From the NCBI RefSeq assembly GCF_017168235.1, contig NZ_JABFAO010000006.1, positions 62,001 to 126,000 of the forward strand: a stretch of DNA of 64,000 nt, written 5' to 3'. The position numbers and the translations under genes are program-made. Under the pieces are notes generated by a model, which ran no database searches, was not told where the DNA came from, and saw only the letters and a program-made list of their open reading frames with translations. Below, one piece after another: positions 54,229 to 62,449 of the stretch. Origin of the DNA: Rhodococcus sp. KRD197 (GTDB taxonomy: Bacteria; Actinomycetota; Actinomycetes; Mycobacteriales; Mycobacteriaceae). Within the stretch, counting starts at the first letter, position 1; each line of letters opens with the position of its first letter.

Positions 54229-54837
54229 CTATTCCCGAGTCAACGCCACCGACCCCCTGTTCGGTGTCAATGCGTGCGAGGCGCGGCGATCGTGCTGTTC
54301 CTCGGGGAGTTCTTCGACCAATTCCCCGTCACGCACCACCGCGACAATCGGTATGCCCGGGACAACGAGATCCAGCGTCCGATCATAGAAACCGGCGCCC
54401 CTTCCCAGTCTCACACCGCGGAAATCGACCGCCAGAGCGGGGACGAACACCACCTCGCAGCGCGTGACGGACTCAGGGCCCAGAATCGGTCCCGTGGGCT
54501 CGGACAAACCATAGGGAGCCGCCCTCAGACTGCCGCGGCCTATGTACTCTGCCCAGTGCAAAGGCCCTGGTTCACGGGCTATGGGAACCAGGACCGTGGG
54601 GGATACCGACTTCAGTGCGTCGAGTAGATCGAGCGAGCCCGGCTCGCTGCCGACAGGGACGTACGCCGCCACAGCAGTCGCTCCGCGCGCCAGTTCGGCT
54701 GCGGCATGACACAGTTTCAGAGATTCCTCGGCGTGCACCACAGCGTCGACGGCGCGACGGCGAGTCAAGACACGGCTCCGCCACTCCTCCTTGGATATCG
54801 GGTTCACGGAATCACCAGCGTCATGAGTTTCGAGCAT
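54229..54837 (-). CDS. 5-formyltetrahydrofolate cyclo-ligase
   Basis: Converts 5-formyl-THF to methenyl-THF using ATP. KEEWRSRVLTRRRAVDAVVH is the N-terminal lysine/arginine-rich segment, VAAYVPVGSEPGSLDLLDAL the folate loop and VRLGRGAGFYDRTL the ATP/phosphate motif. About 202 residues from ATG 54837; an in-frame GTG at 54807 is also plausible, as neither has a clear ribosome site. Divergent from galU, as in mycobacteria. Confidence 0.88.
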   Translation of the reverse strand: MLETHDAGDSVNPISKEEWRSRVLTRRRAVDAVVHAEESLKLCHAAAELARGATAVAAYVPVGSEPGSLDLLDALKSVSPTVLVPIAREPGPLHWAEYIGRGSLRAAPYGLSEPTGPILGPESVTRCEVVFVPALAVDFRGVRLGRGAGFYDRTLDLVVPGIPIVAVVRDGELVEELPEEQHDRRASHALTPNRGSVALTRE

Positions 54838-54904
54838 AAGCACCACGGGAAACAGACAGCACACGCGGAGTCGATCCGCAGCGAGCATGGATAGGGTGGG
54901 AAAT

Positions 54905-55861
54905 ATGTCAGATGTCGCAGTCGACGCTCCCGCGTCGGGGCCAGTACGTCAATTCCGGACGGCAATCGTTCCCGCGGCAGGGATGGGGACCCGCTTCCTG
55001 CCCGCGACCAAGACAGTTCCGAAGGAACTGCTTCCGGTCGTGGACACACCGGGAATCGAGCTCGTCGCGGGTGAGGCGGCCGATTCGGGTGCACAACGCC
55101 TCGTCATCGTCACCTCGCCCGGTAAGGACGGCGTCGTCGCCCACTTCGTCGAGGACCTCGTCCTCGAAAGCAAGCTCGAGGCCAGCGGCAAGCTGAAGAT
55201 GCTCGCGAAGGTGCGGGTCGCGCCGGCGTTGCTCGACGTTCAATCGGTCATCCAGAAGGAGCCGCTCGGACTCGGCCACGCTGTGGCCTGCGCCGAGGAA
55301 GTCCTCGACGCGGACGAGGACGCGATCGCCGTTCTTCTTCCCGACGATCTGGTGCTTCCGCGCGGCGTCCTCGACGTGATGTCCCGGGTGCGGGCCAAGC
55401 GCGGCGGATCCGTCCTGTGTGCGTTCGAGGTTCCCGAGGAGGACGTCTCCGCATACGGGGTGTTCGAAGTGGAGACCGTCCCCGACGCCGTCAACCCCAA
55501 CGTCCTCAAGGTCACCGGGATGGTCGAAAAGCCCAAGCGTGAGGATGCGCCGTCGTTGTTCGCCGCGGCCGGCCGCTACCTCCTCGACCGGGCCATCTTC
55601 GACGCGTTGCGACGCATCGAGCCGGGCGCGGGCGGCGAGCTCCAGCTCACCGACGCCATCGCTCTCCTCATCAAGGAGGGCCACCCGGTGCACGTGGTGG
55701 TACATCGTGGATCCCGACACGACCTCGGAAATCCCGGGGGATACCTCCGTGCTGCGGTTGACTTTGCACTCGAACGTGACGATTACGGTCCGCCGTTGCG
55801 TGAGTGGCTGACCGAACGTCTGAGCGACGATTGGGCTCCCCAGCTCACCCAGTACGAATAG
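54905..55861 (+). CDS. galU: UTP-glucose-1-phosphate uridylyltransferase
   Basis: Makes UDP-glucose for polysaccharide and glycolipid synthesis. Nucleotide-binding motif IVPAAGMGTRFLPATKTVPK, VDTPGIELVAGEAADSG, and GMVEKPKREDAPS are typical GalU signatures; GGELQLTDAIALLI follows. 318 residues from ATG 54905, with a short variable N-terminus. Upstream in-frame ATG at 54887 is possible. moeA/glp follows after 46 bases. Confidence 0.93.
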   Translation: MSDVAVDAPASGPVRQFRTAIVPAAGMGTRFLPATKTVPKELLPVVDTPGIELVAGEAADSGAQRLVIVTSPGKDGVVAHFVEDLVLESKLEASGKLKMLAKVRVAPALLDVQSVIQKEPLGLGHAVACAEEVLDADEDAIAVLLPDDLVLPRGVLDVMSRVRAKRGGSVLCAFEVPEEDVSAYGVFEVETVPDAVNPNVLKVTGMVEKPKREDAPSLFAAAGRYLLDRAIFDALRRIEPGAGGELQLTDAIALLIKEGHPVHVVVHRGSRHDLGNPGGYLRAAVDFALERDDYGPPLREWLTERLSDDWAPQLTQYE

Positions 55862-55907
55862 GCCCTGGAGAAACAGGCCCGATGTGACCAGATAGAGGAA
55901 GGGCCAG

Positions 55908-57167
55908 ATGCGCTCGGTTGAGGATCAGCAGACCAGGGTGACTGCCGCGGCAGTCGCGCCGCGGCCTGTGCGGGTCGCCATCTCGGAGGCGCAGGGTCTG
56001 CTCTGCGCCGAAGAGGTGGTCACCGAGCGCCCACTGCCCGGATTCGACCAGGCCGCGATCGATGGTTACGCCGTCCGCAGCGTCGACGTGTCCGAGGCGG
56101 GCACGGACATGCGCAACGAGGACGACGAACGCATCGAACTGACCTTGCCCGTCGTCGGCGAGGTCAGCGCCGGGTCGCGTCAGCCGATTCGGTTGCAGCC
56201 ACGGCAGGCGGTGCGCGTCGACACGGGGGCTCCGCTCCCGACGTTGGCAGACGCCGTGCTTCCGCTCGACCGGACCGACGGCGGTCGCGCCCGCGTCAAG
56301 GTCTACCGGCCCGTCCGCTCCGGCGAATACGTGCGCAAGATCGGTGACGACGTGCAACCCGGTGACGTCGCGGTCCGGTCCGGCACCATCATCGGCGCCG
56401 CGCAGGTCGGTCTGCTCGCCGCCGTCGGGCGCGACAAGGTGCTCGTTCATCCGCGTCCGCGCCTGTCCGTCATTTCGGTCGGTGGGGAACTCGTCGACAC
56501 CGACCGCACCCCTGGTCCCGGCCAGGTGTACGACGTCAACTCCTACTCACTCGCTGCCGCGGCACGTGACGCCGGAGCCGACGTCAACCGTGTGGGCATT
56601 GTCAGCACCGATCCGAAGCGACTGCGCGAGGTCGTCGAGGGTCAGCTGATCCGATCGGAGATCGTCGTCATCGCCGGAGCGGTCGGGGGCGGCGCCTCCG
56701 ATGGAGTGCGCGAGGCGCTCTCCGACCTCGGCGACATCGAGGTCGAACGCGTGGCGATGCATCCAGGTTCGGTCCAGGGATTCGGTCAGCTCGGCCGCGA
56801 CGAGGTGCCAACGTTCCTGTTGCCGGCAAACCCCGTGAGCGCGTTGGTGGTGTTCGAGGTGATGGTGCGTCCGCTCATCCGCATCGCCCTCGGACGCCGG
56901 CAGCCGATGCGGCGAACGGTTACCGCGCGCACCGTCGCCCCCATCACCTCCATCGCGGACCGTAAGGGCTTTCTCCGTGGCCAGTTGATGCGCGACGAGG
57001 ACACGGGGGAGTACCTCGTGCAGGCCCTCGGCGGTGCGCCCGGTGCGTCCTCGCACTTGCTGGCCACACTCGCCGAGGCCAACTGCCTGGTCGTCATCGA
57101 TCCGGAGGCCACCGAGATCCGCACCGGCGAAGAAGTAGAAGTCTCATTCCTCGCCCAGCGTGGGTAG
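55908..57167 (+). CDS. MoeA/gephyrin-like protein (Glp)
   Basis: Gephyrin/MoeA fold: domain I-II (PLPGFDQAAIDGYAVRS, VDTGAPLPTLADAVLPLDR), MPT-binding domain III (PRLSVISVGGELVDTDRTPG, GAVGGGASDGVREALSDLG, LPANPVSALVVFEVMVRP) and domain IV at the end. The usual PGNPVS is PANPVS. 419 residues. In Corynebacterium the equivalent gene beside galU encodes GLP, which works in cell division with its membrane receptor GLPR; the receptor homologue is two genes downstream here, supporting that role rather than only molybdenum-cofactor synthesis. Confidence 0.85.
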   Translation: MRSVEDQQTRVTAAAVAPRPVRVAISEAQGLLCAEEVVTERPLPGFDQAAIDGYAVRSVDVSEAGTDMRNEDDERIELTLPVVGEVSAGSRQPIRLQPRQAVRVDTGAPLPTLADAVLPLDRTDGGRARVKVYRPVRSGEYVRKIGDDVQPGDVAVRSGTIIGAAQVGLLAAVGRDKVLVHPRPRLSVISVGGELVDTDRTPGPGQVYDVNSYSLAAAARDAGADVNRVGIVSTDPKRLREVVEGQLIRSEIVVIAGAVGGGASDGVREALSDLGDIEVERVAMHPGSVQGFGQLGRDEVPTFLLPANPVSALVVFEVMVRPLIRIALGRRQPMRRTVTARTVAPITSIADRKGFLRGQLMRDEDTGEYLVQALGGAPGASSHLLATLAEANCLVVIDPEATEIRTGEEVEVSFLAQRG

Positions 57168-57176
57168 GCGCTCCGC

Positions 57177-57224
57177 GCATGTGCGCGGAAATACATAGCC
57201 CGCTATGGATTTCCACGCACATGC
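57177..57224. terminator. Imperfect 22-bp hairpin, dispersed repeat copy B
   Basis: Inverted repeat 57177-57198 with 57203-57224, same CCCG loop as copy A at 11555, with two mismatches in the stem. Lies between glp/moeA and rimJ on the same strand, so it may attenuate rather than end the transcript. Confidence 0.75.
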
Positions 57225-57246
57225 GTGAAGCGCCTAATATCGACTG

Positions 57247-57894
57247 ATGCCGCGCACGTGGTCGAGCCACCCTGGATGGCCGGCGAAACTTGGACCGCTG
57301 ACCGTCGCCGCAGGGAACGTCAGGGTCCGTCCTGTTCGGTTGCGCGACGGCGCAGCCTGGAGTCGGCTCCGACTGGCCGATCGCGACTACCTCGAGCCGT
57401 GGGAGCCGACAGGGGAAGGATCGTGGGCGGCCCGCCACCATGTCACTGCCTGGCCCGCACTCTTGTCCGGGTTGAAGTCCGAGGCCCGTAAGGGGCACAT
57501 GCTTCCGATGGCAATCGAGGTCGACGGCGATTTCTGTGGCCAGATCACCGTGGGCAACATCGTTCGCGGAGCGCTGCGGTCCGCCTGGATCGGTTACTGG
57601 GTCTCCAAGGAGCTCAACGGACGCGGTGTTGCGACCGCGGCCCTGGCGCTCGGTCTCGACCATTGCTTCGGTCCGGTCGGTCTGCACCGTGTCGAGGCGA
57701 CCGTGCGTCCGGAAAACCTCGCGAGTCAAGCTGTACTGCGCCACGTGGGCTTTCGCGAAGAAGGCCTGCTCAAGGACTACCTCGACGTCAACGGCACCTG
57801 GCGCGACCACCTGCTGGTCGCGATGACGTCGAACGAGGTGCAGGTGACCGTTGCGGACCGGTTGGTGCGCACCGGCAGAGCTGCGTGGGCCTGA
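57247..57894 (+). CDS. GNAT N-acetyltransferase, RimJ-like
   Basis: GNAT-family enzyme using acetyl-CoA. VRVRPVRLRDGAAWSRLRLA, IGYWVSKELNGRGVATAALA (acetyl-CoA loop, motif A) and ENLASQAVLRHVGFREEGLL (motif B) are typical of RimJ/RimL, which acetylate ribosomal-protein N-termini. 215 residues. Order galU-moeA-rimJ-membrane protein is conserved in M. tuberculosis (Rv0993-Rv0996). True substrate unknown. Confidence 0.88.
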   Translation: MPRTWSSHPGWPAKLGPLTVAAGNVRVRPVRLRDGAAWSRLRLADRDYLEPWEPTGEGSWAARHHVTAWPALLSGLKSEARKGHMLPMAIEVDGDFCGQITVGNIVRGALRSAWIGYWVSKELNGRGVATAALALGLDHCFGPVGLHRVEATVRPENLASQAVLRHVGFREEGLLKDYLDVNGTWRDHLLVAMTSNEVQVTVADRLVRTGRAAWA

Positions 57895-58034
57895 CTCACC
57901 TCTCGAGACGGAAGTGACTCGAGTGACGTGTGTGTAATTCGGGTCGGCGCGTCTACCCGGATCGGCTTCGCCTTCCACATAGCCTGATCACGTCACCGAT
58001 GTAACCGACTTGCCCGTGGAAGGAGAGCGCCGAG

Positions 58035-58880
58035 ATGCCCAACTCGATCATTTGGATCGGACTGGTCGCCGTCTGGGTGTTCGTGCTGCTCCCGATGATG
58101 ACGAGCAAGCGTCCACGCATCATGCAAACCTCCGACGCGGCCCTGGCCACCCGAGTGCTGCATCGCGGTGGAGTCAAGAGACCCAAACGCGGGCCCGCTG
58201 CCGGACATGCCAGTGACCCCGATTGGCGACCCGAATACGACGAGCGCGTATCGGCGCCCGCCAACATCGTCTTCGGACGCGAAGCACCGAACATCCGCGA
58301 GACATCGAACATCACGGCGGAGGACCCGATGGACACTCACGCACAGACCGACATCATCGACCGGGACGAGGCCGAGTGGGACGGGGAGGACGGGCGAGAG
58401 TCCGAGGCGACGCGTGACTACGTCCCCAACCGTCGCGGACGCGGAGGGTTCGACCCCGAGGCCGATGCCATCGCGCGGGCCGCGCGCTACTCGTTCCGTC
58501 AACGGGCGGTTCTGGCGCTGGTGTTCGCGGCCATCACCTCTGCTGCGCTGGCCGTCATCGTCACCGCGACGCTGTGGTGGGTGTGTGGCCTCGCCGTGGT
58601 CGGTCTCGCCTGCTACCTGTACTACCTGCGTCGTCAGGTCCAGATCGAGCAGGAGATCCGCCGCCGCCGGCTGACGCGCATGGGACGATCCCGGCTAGGC
58701 GTCGAATCCCGAACCGACGAGGAACTCAAACTGGTTCCGCAGCGACTGCGGCGCCCCGGAGCGGTGGTTCTCGAAATCGACGACGAGGATCCCGAGTTCG
58801 ACCACCTCGACCACTACTCCGAGCCCTTCCAGCAGCCCGGACCCGTCCACGAGGACGTTCGACGAGCCTCGGGGGCCTGA
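58035..58880 (+). CDS. SepX/GLPR-family membrane protein (division-associated receptor)
   Basis: Membrane protein with one N-terminal helix (SIIWIGLVAVWVFVLLPMM), a disordered acidic cytoplasmic stretch (about residues 60-150), and a pair of helices (ALVFAAITSAALAVIVTATL, CGLAVVGLACYLYYL) followed by a basic RRQVQIEQEIRRRRL coil. VLHRGGVKRP after the first helix is a typical feature. 281 residues. In Corynebacterium and Streptomyces, relatives anchor gephyrin-like GLP or act with FtsZ at the septum. Confidence 0.8.
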   Translation: MPNSIIWIGLVAVWVFVLLPMMTSKRPRIMQTSDAALATRVLHRGGVKRPKRGPAAGHASDPDWRPEYDERVSAPANIVFGREAPNIRETSNITAEDPMDTHAQTDIIDRDEAEWDGEDGRESEATRDYVPNRRGRGGFDPEADAIARAARYSFRQRAVLALVFAAITSAALAVIVTATLWWVCGLAVVGLACYLYYLRRQVQIEQEIRRRRLTRMGRSRLGVESRTDEELKLVPQRLRRPGAVVLEIDDEDPEFDHLDHYSEPFQQPGPVHEDVRRASGA

Positions 58881-58958
58881 CGTTCGGCGAGCCCGTCGGC
58901 CTTTGCTAAGGTTGCCCAGCGGGTTCAGTTGGTTACAAGTTCGACGGGCTCGCAAGAA

Positions 58959-59031
58959 GGGGCTGTGGCGCAGTTGGTAGCGCGTCTCGTTCGCATCGAG
59001 AAGGTCAGGGGTTCGATTCCCCTCAGCTCCA
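58959..59031 (+). tRNA. tRNA-Ala, anticodon CGC
   Basis: Full cloverleaf: acceptor GGGGCTG pairs with CAGCTCC (one G-T), D-arm GCGC, anticodon stem TCTCG/CGAGA with loop TTCGCAT, T-arm AGGGG/CCCCT with loop TTCGATT. Discriminator A, and CCA is encoded at 59032-59034. Position 34-36 CGC reads GCG alanine codons. Confidence 0.96.
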
Positions 59032-59063
59032 CCACGTTTTGACTTCGGCTCCGCAGCTTGTCG

Positions 59064-60485
59064 GTGGCAGTGACTAGATTCGGCCCTGTGGGGGTCGACA
59101 TTCTGAGATATCTCGTTTTCTTCGTCGCGGTGCAGTACGTGCTGTTGCTGTTGGCATCAGGTCATGACGCCGTCAAATCGCCGCAGTGGGATAGACGATT
59201 TCGGGAGGCGGGCGCACTCGAGTTGTATCGGCGTGGCGTCTTTGCCCGCAAGAACACCCTTGACGAGCTGTCCGCACGGCAGAACATGGTCGGGAATGAT
59301 CCACCCGGTGGCTATCGGGAGGATAACGGTGACACCTACGAGGTGATCGCGATCCTCCGCGGAAGCACGGATCGCGCTCGGATGGCCGCCGAACTGGATC
59401 GACGGAGATCATGGCTGCTGGGCGTTGCCCTCGAACGTCAGTTCCGTCGAGTGAGAAACGTGCACGACATCAAATGGGTCCATCGACTGTGGTTCGCCCA
59501 GAGGCTGCTCAGCAGTGCAGAAGTGTCTGTACGAGGGGCAATTTGGATGGTACCGCGAAGCATCGAGGTTGTCGGAAATTCGTTCGGTACCTTCGGCAAA
59601 CACGTCAGCGTCTCCGCAGTGCTCGTCGGAGCGATCTGGTGGGGATTGTCGGCTGGGGACTCCGAGATGTCGGGTGTCGTCGCGTCACTCGCCGGCGCCG
59701 GATTGATCGGCGGAGTTCTGTATGCAGTTGGACGCGTCTGGTGGGCGGTGGTGGTCGCGAGATTCGGACTGCCCGAGACGTGGGAGCGGCGGGGAATTGT
59801 TCGAGGGCTTTGTGTGTTGGTCGCCCTCGGTGCGGCATTCGCGCTTGCAGTGTCAGGGACGTTTCAGCGGACGAACAACGCGTTGATGGGGCTGGTCGAT
59901 CACCTCGAACCGATGGACGGCAGCAGGCCCGCGTACTGGCACGGAATCATTCTTCTTGGGGTCGTCGGCTGGGTCGTGCGCAACTGTGTACGCAGCGCCG
60001 CGAATCCTCTTCTGGTGACCAAGGATCGGCTGGGGTTCGTCATGACGGCGTTGATGCTCACCGGTGTTGGGGTCGCATGCGTGGGAATGGTCCTGAACGT
60101 TGATACAAGCGGGTTCGTGATCGCCGCAGGGTGTTTGGTAGGCGGTTCGTTCTGCGGCATCGGCGCGATGATCGCTTTCCTGACGGTCCGCGATCGGCTT
60201 CGTCGATATCGAGCTTTGGCAGCCGCTGGCTACACGGTGCCTCGAAAGGGGTTTCGCTGCTGGGCTCTTGTCACGTGGATCGTCGTGTTCGGAGCACTTC
60301 TCGCGTGGTCGGAGCTGACCACATCACGCCCCGGTTCGGCCACCTACGTCATCGAGCAATGGGCTGCGCTGGTTGTCATGCTGACATTGATGTCGAGTTT
60401 CGTCCCCGGTGTGATCGTGACGCATCTATACATCAGACGGATCGATCGACACTTTTCTAGCTTGTCGATTCACGGTCTGGCGTAG
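59064..60485 (+). CDS. Multi-pass membrane protein of unknown function
   Basis: About 473 residues. One N-terminal helix (ILRYLVFFVAVQYVLLLLA), a basic soluble region (about 35-150) rich in RR and ER pairs, then about eight helices from ISVSAVLVGAIWWGLS-like sequence onward to MLTLMSSFVPGVIVTHLYI. No family recognised. The start is uncertain: in-frame TTG 59058, GTG 59064, 59070 and 59088 have no clear ribosome site. It begins 30 bases after tRNA-Ala, and what follows is broken or accessory, so it may be the first gene of an inserted region. Confidence 0.65.
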   Translation: MAVTRFGPVGVDILRYLVFFVAVQYVLLLLASGHDAVKSPQWDRRFREAGALELYRRGVFARKNTLDELSARQNMVGNDPPGGYREDNGDTYEVIAILRGSTDRARMAAELDRRRSWLLGVALERQFRRVRNVHDIKWVHRLWFAQRLLSSAEVSVRGAIWMVPRSIEVVGNSFGTFGKHVSVSAVLVGAIWWGLSAGDSEMSGVVASLAGAGLIGGVLYAVGRVWWAVVVARFGLPETWERRGIVRGLCVLVALGAAFALAVSGTFQRTNNALMGLVDHLEPMDGSRPAYWHGIILLGVVGWVVRNCVRSAANPLLVTKDRLGFVMTALMLTGVGVACVGMVLNVDTSGFVIAAGCLVGGSFCGIGAMIAFLTVRDRLRRYRALAAAGYTVPRKGFRCWALVTWIVVFGALLAWSELTTSRPGSATYVIEQWAALVVMLTLMSSFVPGVIVTHLYIRRIDRHFSSLSIHGLA

Positions 60486-60501
60486 GGGCCTGATCGCGGT
60501 G

Positions 60502-60720
60502 TCAGTCGCCGATCGGCCGTAGCGGCCGGGCGGGATTGCCGACGTAGACGGTGTCGGGTTCACAGTCCTTCGTCACGCAAGAATTTGCTCCAACTACAAC
60601 ACCATTGCCGATGGTGCCCCTGGCATGATCGTTGCGCCTGAGCCGATATAGGAACCGTCTCCGATTGTCACCGGCGCGGCGGTGAGCGTCGACGCCCGCG
60701 CGGCCGACAATCCGGTAGAC
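60502..60720 (-). pseudogene. Frameshifted remnant of a hexapeptide-repeat acyltransferase
   Basis: The C-terminal part, GTIGNGVVVGANSCVTKDCE and VYVGNPARPLRPIGD, is the left-handed-helix acyltransferase end. Immediately before it the matching coil APVTIGDGSYIGSGATIMPG reads in another frame, the shift lying near 60618-60622. The N-terminal half is missing. One base shift plus truncation make it non-functional. Confidence 0.75.
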
Positions 60721-60759
60721 ATCCTTGCCTTCGTCTGAACAGAGTCTCTGGTTACGCAT

Positions 60760-60927
60760 CACTGCACCTCCCTGACGCAGAAGCTTGAGGGTGGTGCCGT
60801 TCGCGAGACCTATCCGGGTGCTGAGCTCGTTCGACGATGTTCCAGAGTCGTAGGTCCGGACCAACGCAGGGAGGTCGTCGGCGCTCACGTGGTGCTTGCG
60901 ACGTCGCGGTGCGACCGGTGTTGGCAC
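60760..60927 (-). pseudogene. Helix-turn-helix fragment resembling a serine-recombinase C-terminus
   Basis: A stretch with HHVSADDLPALVRTYDSGTS followed by a helix-turn-helix LSTRIGLANGTTLKLLRQGG and AVMRNQ. This resembles the C-terminal HTH of resolvase-like recombinases. No catalytic domain is present upstream, and it reads straight into the acyltransferase remnant, so it is the scrap of a mobile or regulatory gene. Confidence 0.55.
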
Positions 60928-60970
60928 AGCTCAAGTGGTGGTTCCGCGAGCCGCCGAAACTGTTCGATGG

Positions 60971-61366
60971 TCATTGTAGAAGCTTCGGGCTGTCGGCCAG
61001 CTTGAGCCAGATGACTCCGCCGATGATGACCGTGAGCCACAGTGCGCGGCTGAGGGTCAGAGTTTCGTCGAAGAACACTGGCCCGAAAACGGCCGCCCCG
61101 ACTGCTCCGATACCAGCCCAGACGGCGTACCCGATTCCGACGTCGATGGACTTCAAGGCGACGCTGAGTGCGAACAGTGTAAGGAGAAAGAAGACGGCTG
61201 CCGAGAGGGACCAGGTGAGGACGGTGAATCCTTCGCTGCCGTTGACGCTGAGCGCATAGCCGATCTCGAATACCCCGGCGAGCAGGAGGATGAGCCAGGG
61301 CACGGTTTTTTCTGGAGTGCTTGCTGAGGGTGTGTAGCTGGTTGCGACGTTCGGTGTTGCTTGCAT
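60971..61366 (-). CDS. Small multidrug resistance (SMR) family transporter, subunit A
   Basis: Four-helix DMT-superfamily protein: WLILLLAGVFEIGYALSVNG with the essential membrane Glu in TM1, SAAVFFLLTLFALSVALKSI, VGIGYAVWAGIGAVGAAVFG and LWLTVIIGGVIWLKLA. A 20-residue N-terminal extension before TM1 is unusual. 131 residues. It lies 29 bases after a second SMR gene, and paired SMRs usually work as heterodimers exporting cationic compounds or guanidinium. Confidence 0.88.
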   Translation of the reverse strand: MQATPNVATSYTPSASTPEKTVPWLILLLAGVFEIGYALSVNGSEGFTVLTWSLSAAVFFLLTLFALSVALKSIDVGIGYAVWAGIGAVGAAVFGPVFFDETLTLSRALWLTVIIGGVIWLKLADSPKLLQ

Positions 61367-61395
61367 GGCTGTTTCCTTTCGAATCGGAGGGTGAA

Positions 61396-61716
61396 TTACG
61401 CGGCACCGCTGAGCTGCAGGCCGATGACTCCGCCTATGACGACGGCGATTCCGAGTGCTTTCTTCCAGTCGAGTCGTTGGCCGAGGAACAACGCGCCGAC
61501 GATGACGATTCCGACGCCGGCCACGCTCGTCCAGATGGCGTAGCCGACCCCGACGTCGAAAGTCAGTAGCGCCAGAGACAGGAAGAACGTTGCGACTGCG
61601 CCGCTGACCACAGTGCCGATGGTCCAGATCGGGTTGGTGAATCCATTCGCTTTACTGGCGCAGATTCCGACTGCGACTTCGAGTACTACTGCGATACCGA
61701 GGTGGAGCCAACTCAT
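61396..61716 (-). CDS. Small multidrug resistance (SMR) family transporter, subunit B
   Basis: Four-helix SMR protein of 106 residues: MSWLHLGIAVVLEVAVGICA with the conserved Glu14, AVATFFLSLALLTFDVGVGYAIWTSVAG and VVIGGVIGLQL. The start at 61716 gives the normal SMR length; the frame continues upstream to 61800 but that crosses the operator copy. Preceded by a MarR-type operator at 61793-61805. Cotranscribed with subunit A. Confidence 0.88.
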   Translation of the reverse strand: MSWLHLGIAVVLEVAVGICASKANGFTNPIWTIGTVVSGAVATFFLSLALLTFDVGVGYAIWTSVAGVGIVIVGALFLGQRLDWKKALGIAVVIGGVIGLQLSGAA

Positions 61717-61792
61717 GACGTGCCTTTCTGTGGTGGTGCTTGAATCGACATGTGACGTGCAGGTGAGGGGTTGGGCGGAGAGATTCAAGTGT

Positions 61793-61805
61793 ATGTACAT
61801 GCATG
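61793..61805. promoter_or_regulatory. MarR operator candidate before the SMR pair
   Basis: ATGTACATGCATG, identical over 13 bases to 62308-62320 at the marR start. Located 77 bases upstream of the SMR gene start. It contains the dyads ATGTACAT and ATGCAT. Confidence 0.65.
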
Positions 61806-61847
61806 AACAACGGTACGAAGGTCAAGTGCTGGATTCGCCTGCAAGCG

Positions 61848-62315
61848 CTACGAGATGATCGCGCTCAGGGTGGACAGTGCACGTCTGATGTCAGCGGAAC
61901 CGCTGCTGGGCGCGTCATGCAGCAGTTCCTGGATCTTCGCCTCGTACTTGTCGTGGATATCGTTTGCGAGATCCACACCGCGTTCGGTGATGACGGCGTA
62001 GATGCCGCGGCCGTCGTTGGGGCATGTATCGCGATACGCGAGCCCTTTTGCTTCCATTCGGCCCACGAGGCGAGTCGCTGAACTCTGGTTGAGATCGACT
62101 CGCTCGGCGAGGTCGTTGATTCGGAGTTCCCGGTCGCGGCTCAGGATCAAGTGGCGAGAGGCCCTGTACTCGGTGATGCCGACCCCGAAAGCGCTCTGCA
62201 TCCACCTGTCGAGGGCGGAATCCACTGCCTTGACTGCTGCGGCGACTTCAGACCATGCGCCACCGGCATCTCGAATGGGAGGGACGCCGCTGTTCACAGG
62301 AACATCCATGTACAT
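61848..62315 (-). CDS. MarR-family transcriptional regulator
   Basis: Winged-helix repressor of about 155 residues: ALDRWMQSAFGVGITEYRASRHLI dimerisation helix, LAERVDLNQSSATRLVGRME recognition helix and a wing with DTCPNDGRGIYAVITERG. ATG 62315, ATG 62309 or GTG 62297 could start it; the first two lie inside the operator copy. On the same strand as the SMR pair and sharing a 13-base motif with its promoter, so it probably represses itself and the transporters, released by a drug-like ligand. Confidence 0.87.
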   Translation of the reverse strand: MYMDVPVNSGVPPIRDAGGAWSEVAAAVKAVDSALDRWMQSAFGVGITEYRASRHLILSRDRELRINDLAERVDLNQSSATRLVGRMEAKGLAYRDTCPNDGRGIYAVITERGVDLANDIHDKYEAKIQELLHDAPSSGSADIRRALSTLSAIIS

Positions 62316-62320
62316 GCATG
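62308..62320. promoter_or_regulatory. MarR operator candidate overlapping the marR start
   Basis: ATGTACATGCATG, second copy of the motif at 61793. It overlaps the first two possible start codons of marR, fitting autorepression and possibly a leaderless transcript. Confidence 0.65.
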
Positions 62321-62395
62321 GAGATTAGCATGACGATTTCGCGACGCGAACCGGCGGCGCGGATGGGCTCGACACCTGCTGCCTTCTGTTGCAGA

Positions 62396-62436
62396 CGCAT
62401 CGGGCCCGGACGACTGTGTCGTCCGGGCCCGATGCG
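62396..62436 (-). terminator. 19-bp GC-rich hairpin after the 37-residue peptide gene
   Basis: A perfect 19-base-pair stem (62396-62414 with 62418-62436) with triloop TGT, 14 bases beyond the peptide stop on the minus strand. No T-run. Confidence 0.8.
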
Positions 62437-62449
62437 CATTGGGAATCGG

